Shown here piece by piece: positions 39,501 to 51,894 of a stretch of DNA of 64,000 nt (within the stretch, counting starts at the first letter, position 1; each line of letters starts with the position of its first letter). The notes under the pieces were generated by a model. It searched no databases and had not been told where the DNA came from. It saw only the letters and a list, made by a program, of their open reading frames with translations. Origin of the DNA: Pegea sp. RAD2-039 (lineage: Eukaryota; Chordata; Thaliacea; Salpida; Salpidae); NCBI GenBank assembly GCA_034620365.1, contig JAQGEQ010000380.1:3534001-3598000 (forward strand), given 5' to 3'. The position numbers and the translations under genes are program-made.

Positions 39501-42500
39501 TAATAAAAGGCAAATAATAAAAAACAGGAAAGTATTTCTTCATAAAAAAGTTCTTTTATGAGTTTTTTGATTGATGATAACTGAAAAAATGTTAGAACTT
39601 TTGTTTTTCATATCTACCTTTGTATTCTGGGTAGAATTGAGATAGACATGATGATACGCATTGTCCAATTTGAATGACATCGAGCGGATTAGAACATGAA
39701 GAACAACGAACAGTTTGAAACTCGTCCAAATAGCAACTTGCACATGTTGAAGGACATTTTATACAGGCAAGCCCTTTAAAGTAAGCCATTCAAGTTCAAG
39801 TACAAGGATGAGAATTTAATCTTTAGTTTTTATCAGTAATAAATGTATCAAAACTTCAAAATACATTAGTAAAATTGACATATTACTGGCAGAAAAAAAC
39901 AATTTAGTAAAATGAACTTACCTGATAAAGATTTATAAAAGCCGCTTTCACATGTTGTTACACATTGATGAGTTATTATAGATAGAGTTAAGCCTTCTTC
40001 ACATTCTTCACATACTCCAACCCTAGTACACTTCTTACAACCTTCTGAACACCGCACGCAAGCATCAAGCCCAAATTGAATACTCTATATTTACAATCAT
40101 ATCAATCATAATAAAAACTTTAAGAAATAAAGCTTTTATAAACCTGTAAAAAGGTGTTTCCCGGACATTCAGGGTAACAATCTTCTGCAAAAGACATCTT
40201 TCGAAGCGAATTGCAATACTGAATTGATGATTGATTGTAGCAGTAAGAATCACTGCTCATTAAGCTCTTTTCATGACATATTTCTAATGGTTCACAGAAA
40301 CCAAAGCTTCCATCAGACTTTACTTGTATCAAATCAGTATCATGACAACTCAAACAAGATTTGGAGTCTTGACAACTAGCACAAGAGAAGTGGCAATCTA
40401 TAAATTTAGTTTTCATGAAAGATTAAAAAAATCGAATGAATTGATGTTACCATGGCAAACACCATCTTTAACGTATTGTGTTGCCTTGCATCTAGAAGAA
40501 CAGTATCCAGATCCAGTTTGTTCATTTCGAGTTAGTACCTGAAGATCCTTACAACTCTTACATTGATCTGATGAAGATCCAGAACAAGTCCAACAACTCC
40601 TGTGACATTCTTTAAGAAAATAAACTTTAAGATAGAATAATGTTTTCATCAAATAACTAAACTCAGCAAAAGCTGTTCAGCATTTTGGTGCAAAAAAAAC
40701 ATTCGTCACATTTACATAAATTGCGCAAAATACATCTTGCAGCACCAAGCACAAGTCGGTTTATTTAAGACTATTTTAAATTTTTGCTCTCTATTTAATT
40801 TCATACTTTGATTCTTAATATTTAAAATAAATTTGTTCAAATGCAAAATATTTATCTTTAGAATTTTTTTAAGTAACCCAAAATATTTTGCGAAAGTAGT
40901 TTTAAAAGTTCAACTCACTTTCGCAAATTCCAGCTTCTTCATAGTGAGAAGCTGGACAAACTTTAAAACAAGTGTTTTGATATAGGGAAAATCCCTTATG
41001 ACAGGAAAGACAACTTGATATCGTCTTGCTCGTACAACTTAAACAACTTGGATGGCAGCCTGATAAAATCATTAATTAAATGGATTAGGAAGTGAAATAA
41101 CAGGAATTGATAAAACAAATCTCCAAAAGTGTCCCATCGACTTACGTTCACATCGAAGAATAGAGATGGCAAAAGTATTTGTAGGGCACTGTTCAACACA
41201 CATACCATCTACCAACCTCCAACCTGGCTTACAATTGTCACAAATATTCCATTGTTTACTACAAGTCAAACAGGATGAGTGACAAGCTAAAAACAACAAA
41301 ATAAAACAGTTTGTATGTCTGCGACTTAAAGTCATGTAAATGACAAAACTCCTAACTTAATGTTGTTACAAACGACCAAGTAGCCTCAAGTGGATAACAA
41401 ATATTTCACATTTTTTATCAACTTCACTTTGTGAATAGCTTACTGGCAGTTTCGATAAAGACAACAATTTATTGTTAAAATATTGATCCGTGTATACAAG
41501 TGAGCAATTCCAAACATTTTTATTTTTACAAGTTTAACATTTTGTAAAATTTAAGTAAAATTGTATTTCAATCTAATCAAAAACGAAATTAGCCTAAAAT
41601 AAGAACAATATTTTGGTATTACCAACACAAGATTGATTCGTAAAAAAGAATCCTTCGTCACAATTTTCAACGCAAGATTTTCCTTGAATTATATAAGTTG
41701 GATCCTTACATTGTAAACATTCAGATTCACTTCTACAATCTTTACATGTTTTTTTGCAAGCTATAAAATTAAAATTTAATTAAACTTAAGATACTGAAGG
41801 TTTTGTTACATTACGTTTTCATTATTCAATCTTTGTCTAATAAAGATGAAGTTTTAATTAAATTTTCTTCTAATTTATGCTCCTATGAAAAGATTTTAAT
41901 ATTTAAGTCGTATTTTTTTCAAACATTTAATTCAAAATAAGCTTTCAGATGTCTAACATCAAAGTAGAAAAAACAGTTATGAAAAATTTGGACAGAATAA
42001 AAGTTGAAATCAAAAGTACTCGTAATAACTAAGGTTCAAAGAAATTGAAGTGTAAAGCTCTAAAATAAGCAAAACTGAATCGGATTCCGACCTCTGCACT
42101 CGTTGTTGTGTTGATAAAATCCTTGTTCACATTCTGCTATACATAAACCTTCTTGCAATAATAAAGAAGATTTACAAAGGACACAAGAACGTTGGTTACA
42201 TCGTTCACAATTAACATGGCATCCTAAAATACATTTTCAGTTTATATAACAGAGTTAAATCTCATATAAGTTTCGGAAGCTACTAACTTTTACAAAGGTT
42301 TTGTTCCCGATAAAATCCATCTAAACACCTTCTAACACAAATACCTTCTTGCAACAATCTATTTGAAGGGCAGGAACTACACTTGCCATAACCTACATCG
42401 TAGCAGCTCAAACAACTTTCATGACAAGTAATTTCTTTGCATGTTGAACAACACTCTCCTAGAAAATAAAAGTTTGCATAAGTCAAACGTAAATTAAACA

Positions 42501-45500
42501 AAGTTTTTAAATAGTTTGAACTCGTAAAAGGATTCTGTTTTGTTGTAACTGGCAGAATGTTGAATGAGTTAATCAAAATCAATTGTTTAGCTAATTGAAT
42601 TCTTATTACTAGTAAGCAAAGATTGAAAAAGACAAATTTGCTGAGTCAAATTTACTAAAAATTTCTTGAGGCTATCAATCAAAATATCTCTACTTCATCA
42701 TATAGTGAAATTTTAACAAATAACAACAAAAGAGTTGATGGAATTCAGATAATTCTCTTCTGAATATTTACTACTTCTATAATCCAAACGGCGCCAGCCA
42801 ATGTACCTTGCAGTTGAATTTCAGTTGTGTTATCAGGACAACTCAAACACTCTGGTTTAAAACATTGAATCCGTCCATTCAAACATTCACATTTGTCACA
42901 AGTCCCCTCCTGCCACTGGTCCCCATTTCGATAGACTAGGCCATTATAGTGGCAATATACATCGATAGGAACACATGTAGGGCAGCATGACGACGTCACC
43001 AACGTTTCATTCTAAAAAATTAATTATTTTAGTGAGGGTTAAAGTGAAATAGATATTTTTCTCTTCGTTAATAATTTAGTAATCTGAACAAAATGTTCAA
43101 AATTAATCTTCAAGAATTTATTTTTCTTATTGTCTTTTATTGTGGCCTACCAATCTGATTAAAAGTCTTCGTGAATTTCGGCTTAAACTTACAATTTAGG
43201 AAATCACTAACATGAAAAGAATGCTTCAAGAACCATTGACAAGGGTTGGTATAGAGTAATTCAAACAAATACTTTAATCAGACCTCATAAGTGATCAATC
43301 AGATGATTTATACTTCAACAAGTTCAAAATATAATTGATGATAAAACTTCTTTGAGGAAACTTTTAAGTTCGAAACTATTTGAAAAAGGTCCTGAGGAAA
43401 GAGGTCTTTGTATCTACTACCAACTTTACTTTAATATGAGGTTTTGGTTGAATTTTTTTATCAAATGTAAATCAAAATGATTTAAGAGTATGCTAATTTC
43501 TCAAACAAACTTCAATCTAATCAGAAAACCAAAACTCTTAGTCATAATTTAATTTTTCAATTATTACACTTGAGTTAATTAAAGAAAAACAAATAAATAA
43601 AATAACTTATTTGGTAGTAATCTAAAAAAAACGTTTTTAAAAGTAAAATTTCGTACCCAGCCACAAGATACTGACGAGCACTCTAATACTTTCGACTCCA
43701 TCTTTCCATCATCACAATAATGAACCTGGCAACTTTGATCTTTTAATAACTCGCCATTATAGAGAGTCGTCCCGTTGAATTGACATTTCTCTGAAAAAGT
43801 AAAGAAAATAATTGAAAAAATTGTTTAATAAATAACTCGACTAATTTACTTCGCAATTTTTCTGTTTAACAAATTGACTTGAATAACAATTTATATGAAA
43901 ATTAATTGAGTGAAAACTTATAATTAAAATTTTAATTAAAATCTCAAATTGCTTTTTAATTTCTACCAAAAAATTTCAGTTTTTTAATTACAGAAGCCTT
44001 TTATAATTACTCAAAACATCCTAACCTCCTGCAAAGACACATTTTCCGCAACATCTTCCATCAACATAGATCAACGTTTCATTATCTTTACATTGAACAT
44101 CACAAACTTCTACTTCACATCTTAGCTCCCCTGATTGACAAAGACATCTTTCACAGGAATTTTTCTCAAAGATTTCACCTTCCAACAGATGTTGACCCTG
44201 AAAGATTTTATTATGAAATGCGATTTCATTGGCAAGTTGCCAAAAAGATTTTAATTTTTAAAACGTTAAGCAGATGACAAAATCGATTTACGTCAATTTT
44301 CTTTGTAAACGGTTCAGCGAAATGAACTGATAAATTATAGATTGAAGCTTTTGGGAGAAAATGAAATGTATTTACACAATGATTTATTTTTTCGAAACTA
44401 ATTGAAAAAGAAGCTGTTGGTAAATATATTTCTTGCTTCTCATAATATACTTGTAAATATCAAATTATAGTTACTTTGTGTAAGCAAGAAGTTCCCACAC
44501 ATGACGGGCAGCATTGACCTTCTAACAGTTTTAATACTTCACCGGATGAACAGACTTTAGGTTGACAAACAGATACTTGAAGCAAAAGTTCACCTGTAAG
44601 CAATCATTTTTATTAATACGTCAATAAAAATCTTCAGTATAAAACGTTTTATGATCCTAGTAAGATCATTGCTTCGACGACCTCGATTTGAAAGCAGATA
44701 AATTACAAGTTATCATGAGAGTTTCAGAAAATGATTTTACAATTTTACTGGGAACTACTTGAAATATAAGAGTCTTTGGCTCATGAACCAGGATGTTTGA
44801 CAACGGAAACCTCATCTTAATAAAGTTTATCTTAAAAATGTTGATAAACACATTTTAATGGCGATTGACATACTTGATAGGACTATCAATAACTTATCTG
44901 CTTATAGATTATTTTCGGCTTGTCTAGTTCTGTCTTAAATCAAGCTTTCAACTTTTTCGGGTCTTTTTTTAAATTCAAAACTTATTTATAGGAAAAAATA
45001 CGTCCAAGTTTTAACAATTGAGTAGTTTTATAGTAAATAAAGGCAATAAATTATACACATTTGTTTTTGTTGTTGAGATAAGAACTTTTTTATCAAAACC
45101 TTTATTTGATGTTCTAATCTTAAGTATAACCAAAGACAACTTTACACTTGTCAAAATGAAGGTTTTGTTATCTGTATAAATGATAAACATAATTTGTCAT
45201 CATAGCAATCAACAAAATGTCTTATAAATTCATCGTAGCAGTCTTTTTACAACTTTACTGTAAAAAATCATTTAAATTTGTTCTTTAAGCGCAGAAACTA
45301 CAACATTTTCACATCCACAATATTTATCTTCTACTTTAGCTCAAAATGCTTTTCAACTTTTATGCACAATGACAGATTAATCATTCTTTCTGTTCAATAT
45401 TTTCATGAAAACCTAGAATATTTACTTTAAATATTTTAAGAGCTTCTGATAAGGTTTGAGTTATTTATAAAGTTCTTGTGGACTGATTCAGAATCTATAA

Positions 45501-48500
45501 TTTGCTTAAGAGCTTCCTTTGATAAAGTTTGTTGCATGAACTTTTAAAGAACTTTAGAATTACAGGTTTAATGTAAAAGTTGCAAACTTTTTTTAGTAAA
45601 AAGTAGCATACAGTCGATAATATCAGCTTTATGTAAAGAGTTTTTATTTTATATATTATTAAATATAAAATATTCAGTTTTTTGGAAGTTTATTACCTGA
45701 AACTGTTCTGAATAAATTTGTTTATAAAACAGTTCTGAAAAATCCGTTTTTAATTAACTAACTAACTAATTAATTTGCTAATTATTCTAACAAGAATAAA
45801 AACTTTGCTGGTTATTTATACAACTAATTTGTGATTGATTTTTAATAATTTTTTCAGTCAAAATAACTTTAAACTAAAATTTAAAACTGCATTAAACATG
45901 TTATAAAAGTGGGTTGCTTTTAAAAGTACTTTTTAGTTTTTACAAAAACTTAAAAGTTGTGCTTTCCGATTTAGATTCAATCTTAACTAAAGTTAAATCA
46001 ATGACTTTACTATCAGAATAAAGTAAACTTATATAAACAAGTTTTAAATAATTTTAATTTCAATCACTTTAAAAATAAACTAAGATGAAAATTATTTATT
46101 ATTTAACAAACAATAAATTAGTAGTATGAAGGGTTTGAAGACTAAATCAGATTTGTCGGATAACTTGACGTTTTATAAATTAAAGAAATAAAATTTTAAG
46201 AAAAACTTTAACAAATCAAACCTTTGGCACAAGACACTCTTTCACACTGAAGCGAGGAGAAAGTTTCTCCATCATTTAACACTCTACCTTCATACAGACA
46301 CGAATCTGTGATGTAAAAGTCTTTATTACTATGTATATTTAGAAAAATATTTAGTTTGCATAATAAAGGTGAATTTTCATGGCAAATTTGATTCTTTACA
46401 AGTTTGGAACTAATATTTATTATTTTTTGCTTTACATTTAAAAATAAATGTACAAAAAGTTTACAGATCGATTTAGAATTTACTAAAATAGAACAAATAT
46501 TATTGAACTTTACAAAAAAAATCATTTGTGAGTTTTAGCAAAAGTCAATCGGATTTCAAAACATTTCTTTTTATTAAAAACATTTTCCTTACTATTTTCA
46601 TTGATGCATTTTGGACAACATTTGCCACTAATATTGCTCAGTGACTCTCCTGGACTACAAGTAACATCTTGAGAGCAACTAGGTGAGGTACAATCAATGA
46701 AGCCATCGATGCAGTTACACGTCAAACAATTTTCTTTCCAAGCAGTTCCATGCTGAATTACAACAAGAAAATTAATAAAAAACAATAAAATTGTGTTTTC
46801 GTTAGTTAAACGGTTTTCTTTGTTTTGTTAATCTCTTCAAAAATATTTTACTGTCAAAACAGATCAAGAAATAATTCAAAGAGTACTTTATCACAAAAGC
46901 AAATGATGACAGTTATAAAAGCAACTTCCATAATTAGATCAGTAAATATAGACATTTGGGTATTTCCCTTAAATGATATATCTACTTGAAATATTACCAT
47001 CAGTATAAGATGACCACAACTCTAGTGATGAGTTTGAAACGTGTGGTTTTTCACAGACTTTAGCGTTACATGCTTTCAAATAAAACTTGCATTTTATAAT
47101 AGTTATCTACTCAATGGTTAAAATCGTTCTACAGTTTGTTTCAAATGAATAATTTCATTTTAACAGAATTTTTTACTTCAATACACTTAAAATGTAAAAA
47201 CGAATTTCATTTGTATATTTCCAAGCTAGTTTCGTCTTTAATGTTTCAACTTTAATTTTTCTACAACTTACAGCAATAATTTTCCCTTTTTCTTCGCAAA
47301 AATTGTTACTAGAAACTCTACAAACTGGACAACAAGAATTTGGTGGAAGATAGAGTGTTTCCGTCTGCAAAATATGAAAAGTTTTAATGACAACTTGAAA
47401 AAATTCCAAATATTTTAACAATTAACCTAAAAAGAGCAAACCAATTTTAAAAAGAAGTAAGAACAAATTAGAACTCAATTAACTTGATCGCAGCTTGGGT
47501 ACCGGCATTGTTCGACCTTCACTCGGATGACACCATCGAAACATGTTAGTCTTGTACAAGAGTCATTTTTCCATGATGTACCATTCTGTAATTCAGTATC
47601 AACTTAATTATCTCCAAAACCTTTATTTTATTTCGTGTTTAAGTTCAAACATCCGAGTGATGAGTAAATCGTTTATTTTGGTTGATAAACTAAAGTATTT
47701 TACAAAATAAACAACTGACTAATTTGTTTTTCCTCAATTCTTTCTTAACATTAATAGATAAAAATCTTTTAAAAAAGCTCAAACGTTTTTTTGAATATCA
47801 ATTATTTATTTTACTTTTTGAAAAGAGTTTTTATATTTCGAGCTAAAAGAAATTTCCAAATCTAAAAATGAAATTTCAGGAATATACTAAAGCCATTGTA
47901 TTTGAAAATTAAATCATTCTTGGAGCAAAGATTATTTATTTTAAACTTATTATATGTTTTATATCTAATTACAAAAATCTTTTTTTAGCAATAATTTTCC
48001 CCAACTTTCCAATGATTCAACTTTCGATATAAAAAACATTGTTACAAATTGGTTTCCGCTTTTTTCTTTCTACAATATTGTGACGTTTTTTTGTAACAAT
48101 AATTTCAGACGATATTTCTAAATTTATAATTCACTTTCATTATAATACAAAACTATTTTTCACTACCGGTGTGTAACAATAAAACTTTTTTTTTGGTAAA
48201 CTGTACAGACAATTAAACATATAGAAAATCTTTTTTGACAACAATACAAACTGCTATTGTTTAGTTTTATCTCAAATATATCAGCTCAATAAGAACGCCA
48301 ACTTTTATTTGTTATAAACTGTTTTCTTTTAAGAAAAAATAAAATGTTGTTCTTGCATTAGATTAAAAGATCAAATTGATTAAAAATGATGCCAAATTCT
48401 ATTTAACCTTTTTAATCAGATCTAATTATTTAGGGACTATGGTTTCTTTTACAATACTTAATTCCATTCACAGTATTTGATCTCCAATAATTAGTAGATT

Positions 48501-51500
48501 AGTTGGTTTTTAAGTTTTCACGTATAACCGATTTAAAGTTTTTTTCATTTTCAAGTGATTATCGAAAAACGTTATCATCTAAACTGATTAAAGTTTTATC
48601 TTATTTAGTTGAAGGTGTTGAAAGGTAAAAATAGAAACTGGTTTATTTCTCATATGTAGTGATAAATTATGAACTTTTATCTCAGGAATAATTTTCGGGG
48701 GTGGTAGAAACTCATTAAAATTTGTTTATTTTTAAATTTGAGCTCAAACCGTTTTTTTCGTAATTTGTCAACCATTGATCGCTGTCTTCAGATATTTTAT
48801 GAACAATTGTTGAAACTGTCTGCAGAAATTTGAAAAATTGGGAAACCAAAAAGAGTAGGAACAATCAGGTAGGAAAGATTTTTCTGGGCGTTGTCGAACT
48901 GATTGAGAATATTTTTCAACTAACTTTCGAAATTGTGACCGATTGCCGCGGGGTCTATATGCTTAGATAGATTTCAACTCACTTCTAGTTGCAAAAAAGC
49001 GGTAAAAAGTGTTTCAATTTTAAATATTGTAAATTAAACTAAAGACGTGATTGAACATCTATATCAGCTTTGATTTATATTTAAAAAGATTTTCACGAAT
49101 TAACTTACATTTGATATTTGGTCAAATTTGAAATAGTTTAAAAGGACAAAAAGATTTGAAGAAAAATGTTAATCTTTTGAAACGATGAGTTTGATATAAA
49201 TAACTTTGCTGCTAACCAAAAAATGTTCTAAAGGTATCTAATCAAAAGTAATTTTTGTTTTAATAAATGAAAAAGGCAAAAAAGATGCTATCTCCAACTG
49301 ATTGGTTGGTTGTTAGTCATCAAAACAGAGAGACTAGTTGTTAGTATCTCACACAAACTTGCTCAGTAACCACCAGAGCTTGAAAATAGAGTAAAGCTAA
49401 TAGCAGAGAAAATCATTGATGCGTAGCGAAAGTTGTATCACTAAACTACAAGCTACAATGACAAAAACTTTAAGTGAAAACTCAAATAACTTTACAGATT
49501 AATAACAATAATGTAAATAATTTTTCTCTCTATTTTTTATTATTAAATTGTAGTTCAAAGAGTTGAATTGACATTACACATTTAACACTTTTAATGTTTG
49601 CTAAATTTTTGAAATACTTTCTTATTTTAATTAAGATAGAATGAAATAAATACTTTGAAAATATCACGTAAGAACTTAAGAAGATACCACAACACAGCAA
49701 CAAAAACTATAATTTGAAAATCGGTATTATTAACTTTTGTTTACAAATTTTTTATCTTTTGATTATATTTTTAGATATAAACTTTTGTTGTAAAACATTT
49801 ATAACCTTATACACAGATGACTAATTTTTATTAAACCTTATTTTAAGCTATCTGACAAAAGATACAATAGTTATTAACTGAAGTGAACGAATCAAAGGGT
49901 TTATTATTTAAATATTTTTATGCAACCAAGATTTTTGAAATACCTTATTTGGTCATATACTTCTCAGCTAAAAATGTTCAAATTATTGAAGTATGTAAAT
50001 TTGAACTCAGCTAAAATCATCTTAACAACTCGAAAACCGAAAAGACTATTTTGTCAAATTTTTTAATTTTCATCAGTTAGAACAACAAATCATGATATTA
50101 TTTTCAATTTGATTTTACTATTCAATCGTAAAACAGCTATTGACGGTATTTACGTCGTTTTATGCTTAATCTATTTAAGTGAAATTTTTAATATTCTTAA
50201 CAATAATCTCTTTATGTAGTTTCGCTAAGATACCAACTTCAACATTCGTCTAATTTTTTGATAAACATTAAAAGCAAGAAAATTTATAATTAATTTTGTT
50301 TTCGAAATTAATTAATTGTTTAAGTATACAAATTAAATAACAAATAAAATATTGAAACCAAAGAGATAATTTTCTTACAAAAGTGAACATCATACATAGT
50401 TTGTAAAACTTAACTCTTATAGTCAAATTTATATCTAATTTGTAGACGGAGGATTCATTTTCAAACAACAATAGTCACGTGGTCGACATAATTTGAAATG
50501 AATGTTATAACTGAAAATAAGAATTCACACGGCTTTAAAATCTTGACAATATTAGCAAGTTTTCAAAGCATAAAGTTTAAGCTTTTGTCTAATTAAATTT
50601 AGAAACTAAATTTAATTTTCTGAGGTAAGTAATAAAGTTAAATTAATCTCTTCAAACAAAAATTTAAATCTTTCAAATCTATTTGTTTCAGCTTGTATGT
50701 TACTTGTTTGAATATTTGATTGTTTTTACTTTTTCATTCAACTTTTGATTTTCTTAAAAAGACATTTATGAGGAAATACTCATAGATAAAAGTGAAATTG
50801 TAAACAAAATAACTATCTTTGACATTTATATCTAAAACTTTGTATGATTCATGATAATTCCTTTTCCATTTCAAACAAAGGTTTAATTTAAACACTAAAG
50901 GAGGAAGAACTCAGTGTTGAACAGTTTAACACTAAATCTTTACAAAAGTATTTAATCTAGTGATGATTGAATTGATATTTTTATACAACTTGAATTAACA
51001 CAGAAATTAGTTTTGCAAATTTGATTGTAAATAAATTTTATTGAATTAAATAAATCACTTACCAAATGTATTGAACCACCAACTTGACAGTTTGCTGTAA
51101 AAAAAGCTTAGTATGAAGATTATAAGAATAAAATAAGAAAATTAGTTCATGCAGAAACCATCTAAAGCTGATCTAATGTTTGAAAGTTTATTTTTAGTTT
51201 ATATATTTTAATTAATCAAGTTTTATACTTTGAAGTTAATAGAGTCAGGGTTCTTTTTGAAGTATTTTTTGATGTTATTAATTAGAAGACTTTTATCCTA
51301 ATTTTAAATTTGTAATGTGGTAATTTAGTTTTAATCAGTAAGTATAATTAAATAATCATTTATTTCAAGATTTTTAAAGAAATTTATAAATATTTTTTTA
51401 ATATACTAATTTCCTAAAAAATAGTAACTTTATCTAACAAAAATATTTTATGATTAGTTAATCCTAGTAAAATAAAATATTTATAGTAATTGTTTAATAA

Positions 51501-51894
51501 ACTAATTTATCTTTGTTTATTGAGTTTGTTCACAAAGTTAAGTTTTTTTTAATCAAAAAGTTTGAATTTGAAAATTTTAAAAAGATTTATTATTAGTTAA
51601 GATTTAAATTTTTTCAATTGTTAGAGTTAATTTTCGAAAAAAAAAACATTTTAACTTGTTATGAAATACCTGTTATAAAATTTTGCTATTACATTATTTT
51701 AAACTACATAATTTACTAAAACTGTTTGTCATTACTGAAAAGACGATGCAAAGTTTAAAGCTATAAATATAAATTTACAAATAAAATATTTATCACTTAC
51801 TTTTAGCGGCTGCATATGATATGAAGAGGATTAAAAATAGAAGAAAGTGAAGAAAACAAAAGCATATCTTCTTCTTGAAAATTAATGAATGCAT
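21617..51894 (-). CDS. FRAS1: FRAS1-like extracellular matrix protein, complete, 75 exons
   Basis: The gene fills 30 kb of the minus strand. Exon lengths sum to 12,398 nt, or 12,399 with one missing base in exon 39, which is about 4,132 residues; vertebrate FRAS1 is close to 4,000. Order: signal peptide, six VWC modules (exons 2-11), furin-like Cys-rich repeats (exons 11-22), CSPG repeats (exons 23-52), about five Calx-beta domains (exons 53-65), a C-terminal ectodomain (66-74), and a membrane helix with cytoplasmic tail (75). This is the FRAS1 order; FREM proteins lack the VWC and furin-like arrays. FRAS1 sits in basement membranes and joins epithelium to the underlying matrix. The start is ATG 51894, directly before a hydrophobic signal sequence. 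Exon blocks are listed in the following entries. Exon 39 carries a frameshift. Confidence 0.93.
24551..27211 (-). other. FRAS1: FRAS1 exons 53-65: Calx-beta domains
   Basis: Exons: 27065-27211, 26892-27012, 26716-26841, 26513-26656, 26336-26457, 26183-26281, 25987-26130, 25791-25938, 25533-25738, 25152-25478, 24996-25100, 24776-24943 and 24551-24724. About five Calx-beta units can be counted. Each has a V.E....I.V.R.G.L start (for example VKETENLLSIPVKRSGDL and VKESVGVVALEIKRSGDL), a SDADY or GSDYEP turn and a D......E.F.V.L end (for example DDNIFENSEEFFVKIF and NDLIYESDENFVVKL). These are Ca2+-binding type folds in related proteins. Codon use is less AT-rich toward the 3' end of the gene. 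Confidence 0.88.
31412..31454 (-). other. FRAS1: Single-base frameshift in FRAS1 exon 39
   Basis: Upstream of about 31452 the frame reads NIIFRGDGLIARR. Downstream of about 31440 the coding frame is shifted and reads YKTETDYLQIIDEDVNE. Staying in the first frame meets a TAG at 31412-31414, and the second frame has a TAG at 31452-31454, so the change lies in between. One missing base near AGAAGGCTTATAAAAC restores the frame, and every other exon phase then agrees to the end of the gene. This may be an assembly or read error, or a real null allele. Confidence 0.75.
35569..35637. repeat. Short tandem duplication inside FRAS1 intron 28
   Basis: The 69-bp intron contains two direct copies of CAAATTTGATGGATGAAGAT and a third partial start (ACAAATTT) before the donor. 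The duplication makes up most of the intron. Confidence 0.8.
38431..42458 (-). other. FRAS1: FRAS1 exons 11-22: furin-like cysteine-rich repeats
   Basis: Exons: 42288-42458, 42092-42223, 41623-41760, 41146-41286, 40919-41059, 40451-40609, 40144-40397, 39922-40084, 39618-39773, 39290-39427, 39136-39243 and 38431-38598. Each carries about one furin-like repeat of the type C..SC.SC....C..C....L....C...C..GFY. Exons 11-16 and 19-22 are symmetric phase 1-1 exons with lengths divisible by three (171, 132, 138, 141, 141, 159; 156, 138, 108, 168). Exons 17 and 18 together make one such unit. This is the classic pattern of repeat growth by exon duplication. Confidence 0.9.
42288..51894 (-). other. FRAS1: FRAS1 exons 1-11: signal peptide and VWC modules
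   Basis: Exons: 51801-51894, 51063-51094, 47484-47585, 47272-47364, 46593-46752, 46222-46305, 44475-44593, 44026-44197, 43657-43790, 42807-43011 and the start of 42288-42458. Exon 1 encodes a signal peptide (IFKKKICFCFLHFLLFLILF, then ISYAAA). The following exons encode six von Willebrand C modules, recognisable by repeated W..C..C.C and CCP.C blocks such as SCCPVCR, KCCPKC, QCCPSC, RCCGKC, SCCPTC and ECCSTC. Exon 2 is only 32 nt. Intron 2 (47586-51062) is the largest, about 3.5 kb, and I see no nested gene in it. Intron 6 (44594-46221) is also long. Confidence 0.9.
47586..51062. other. Large FRAS1 intron 2
   Basis: No gene recognised on either strand. Two patches of higher complexity (about 48880-48980 and 49270-49480) stand out from the AT-rich background. 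They may be old repeats or intronic regulatory DNA. Confidence 0.35.
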
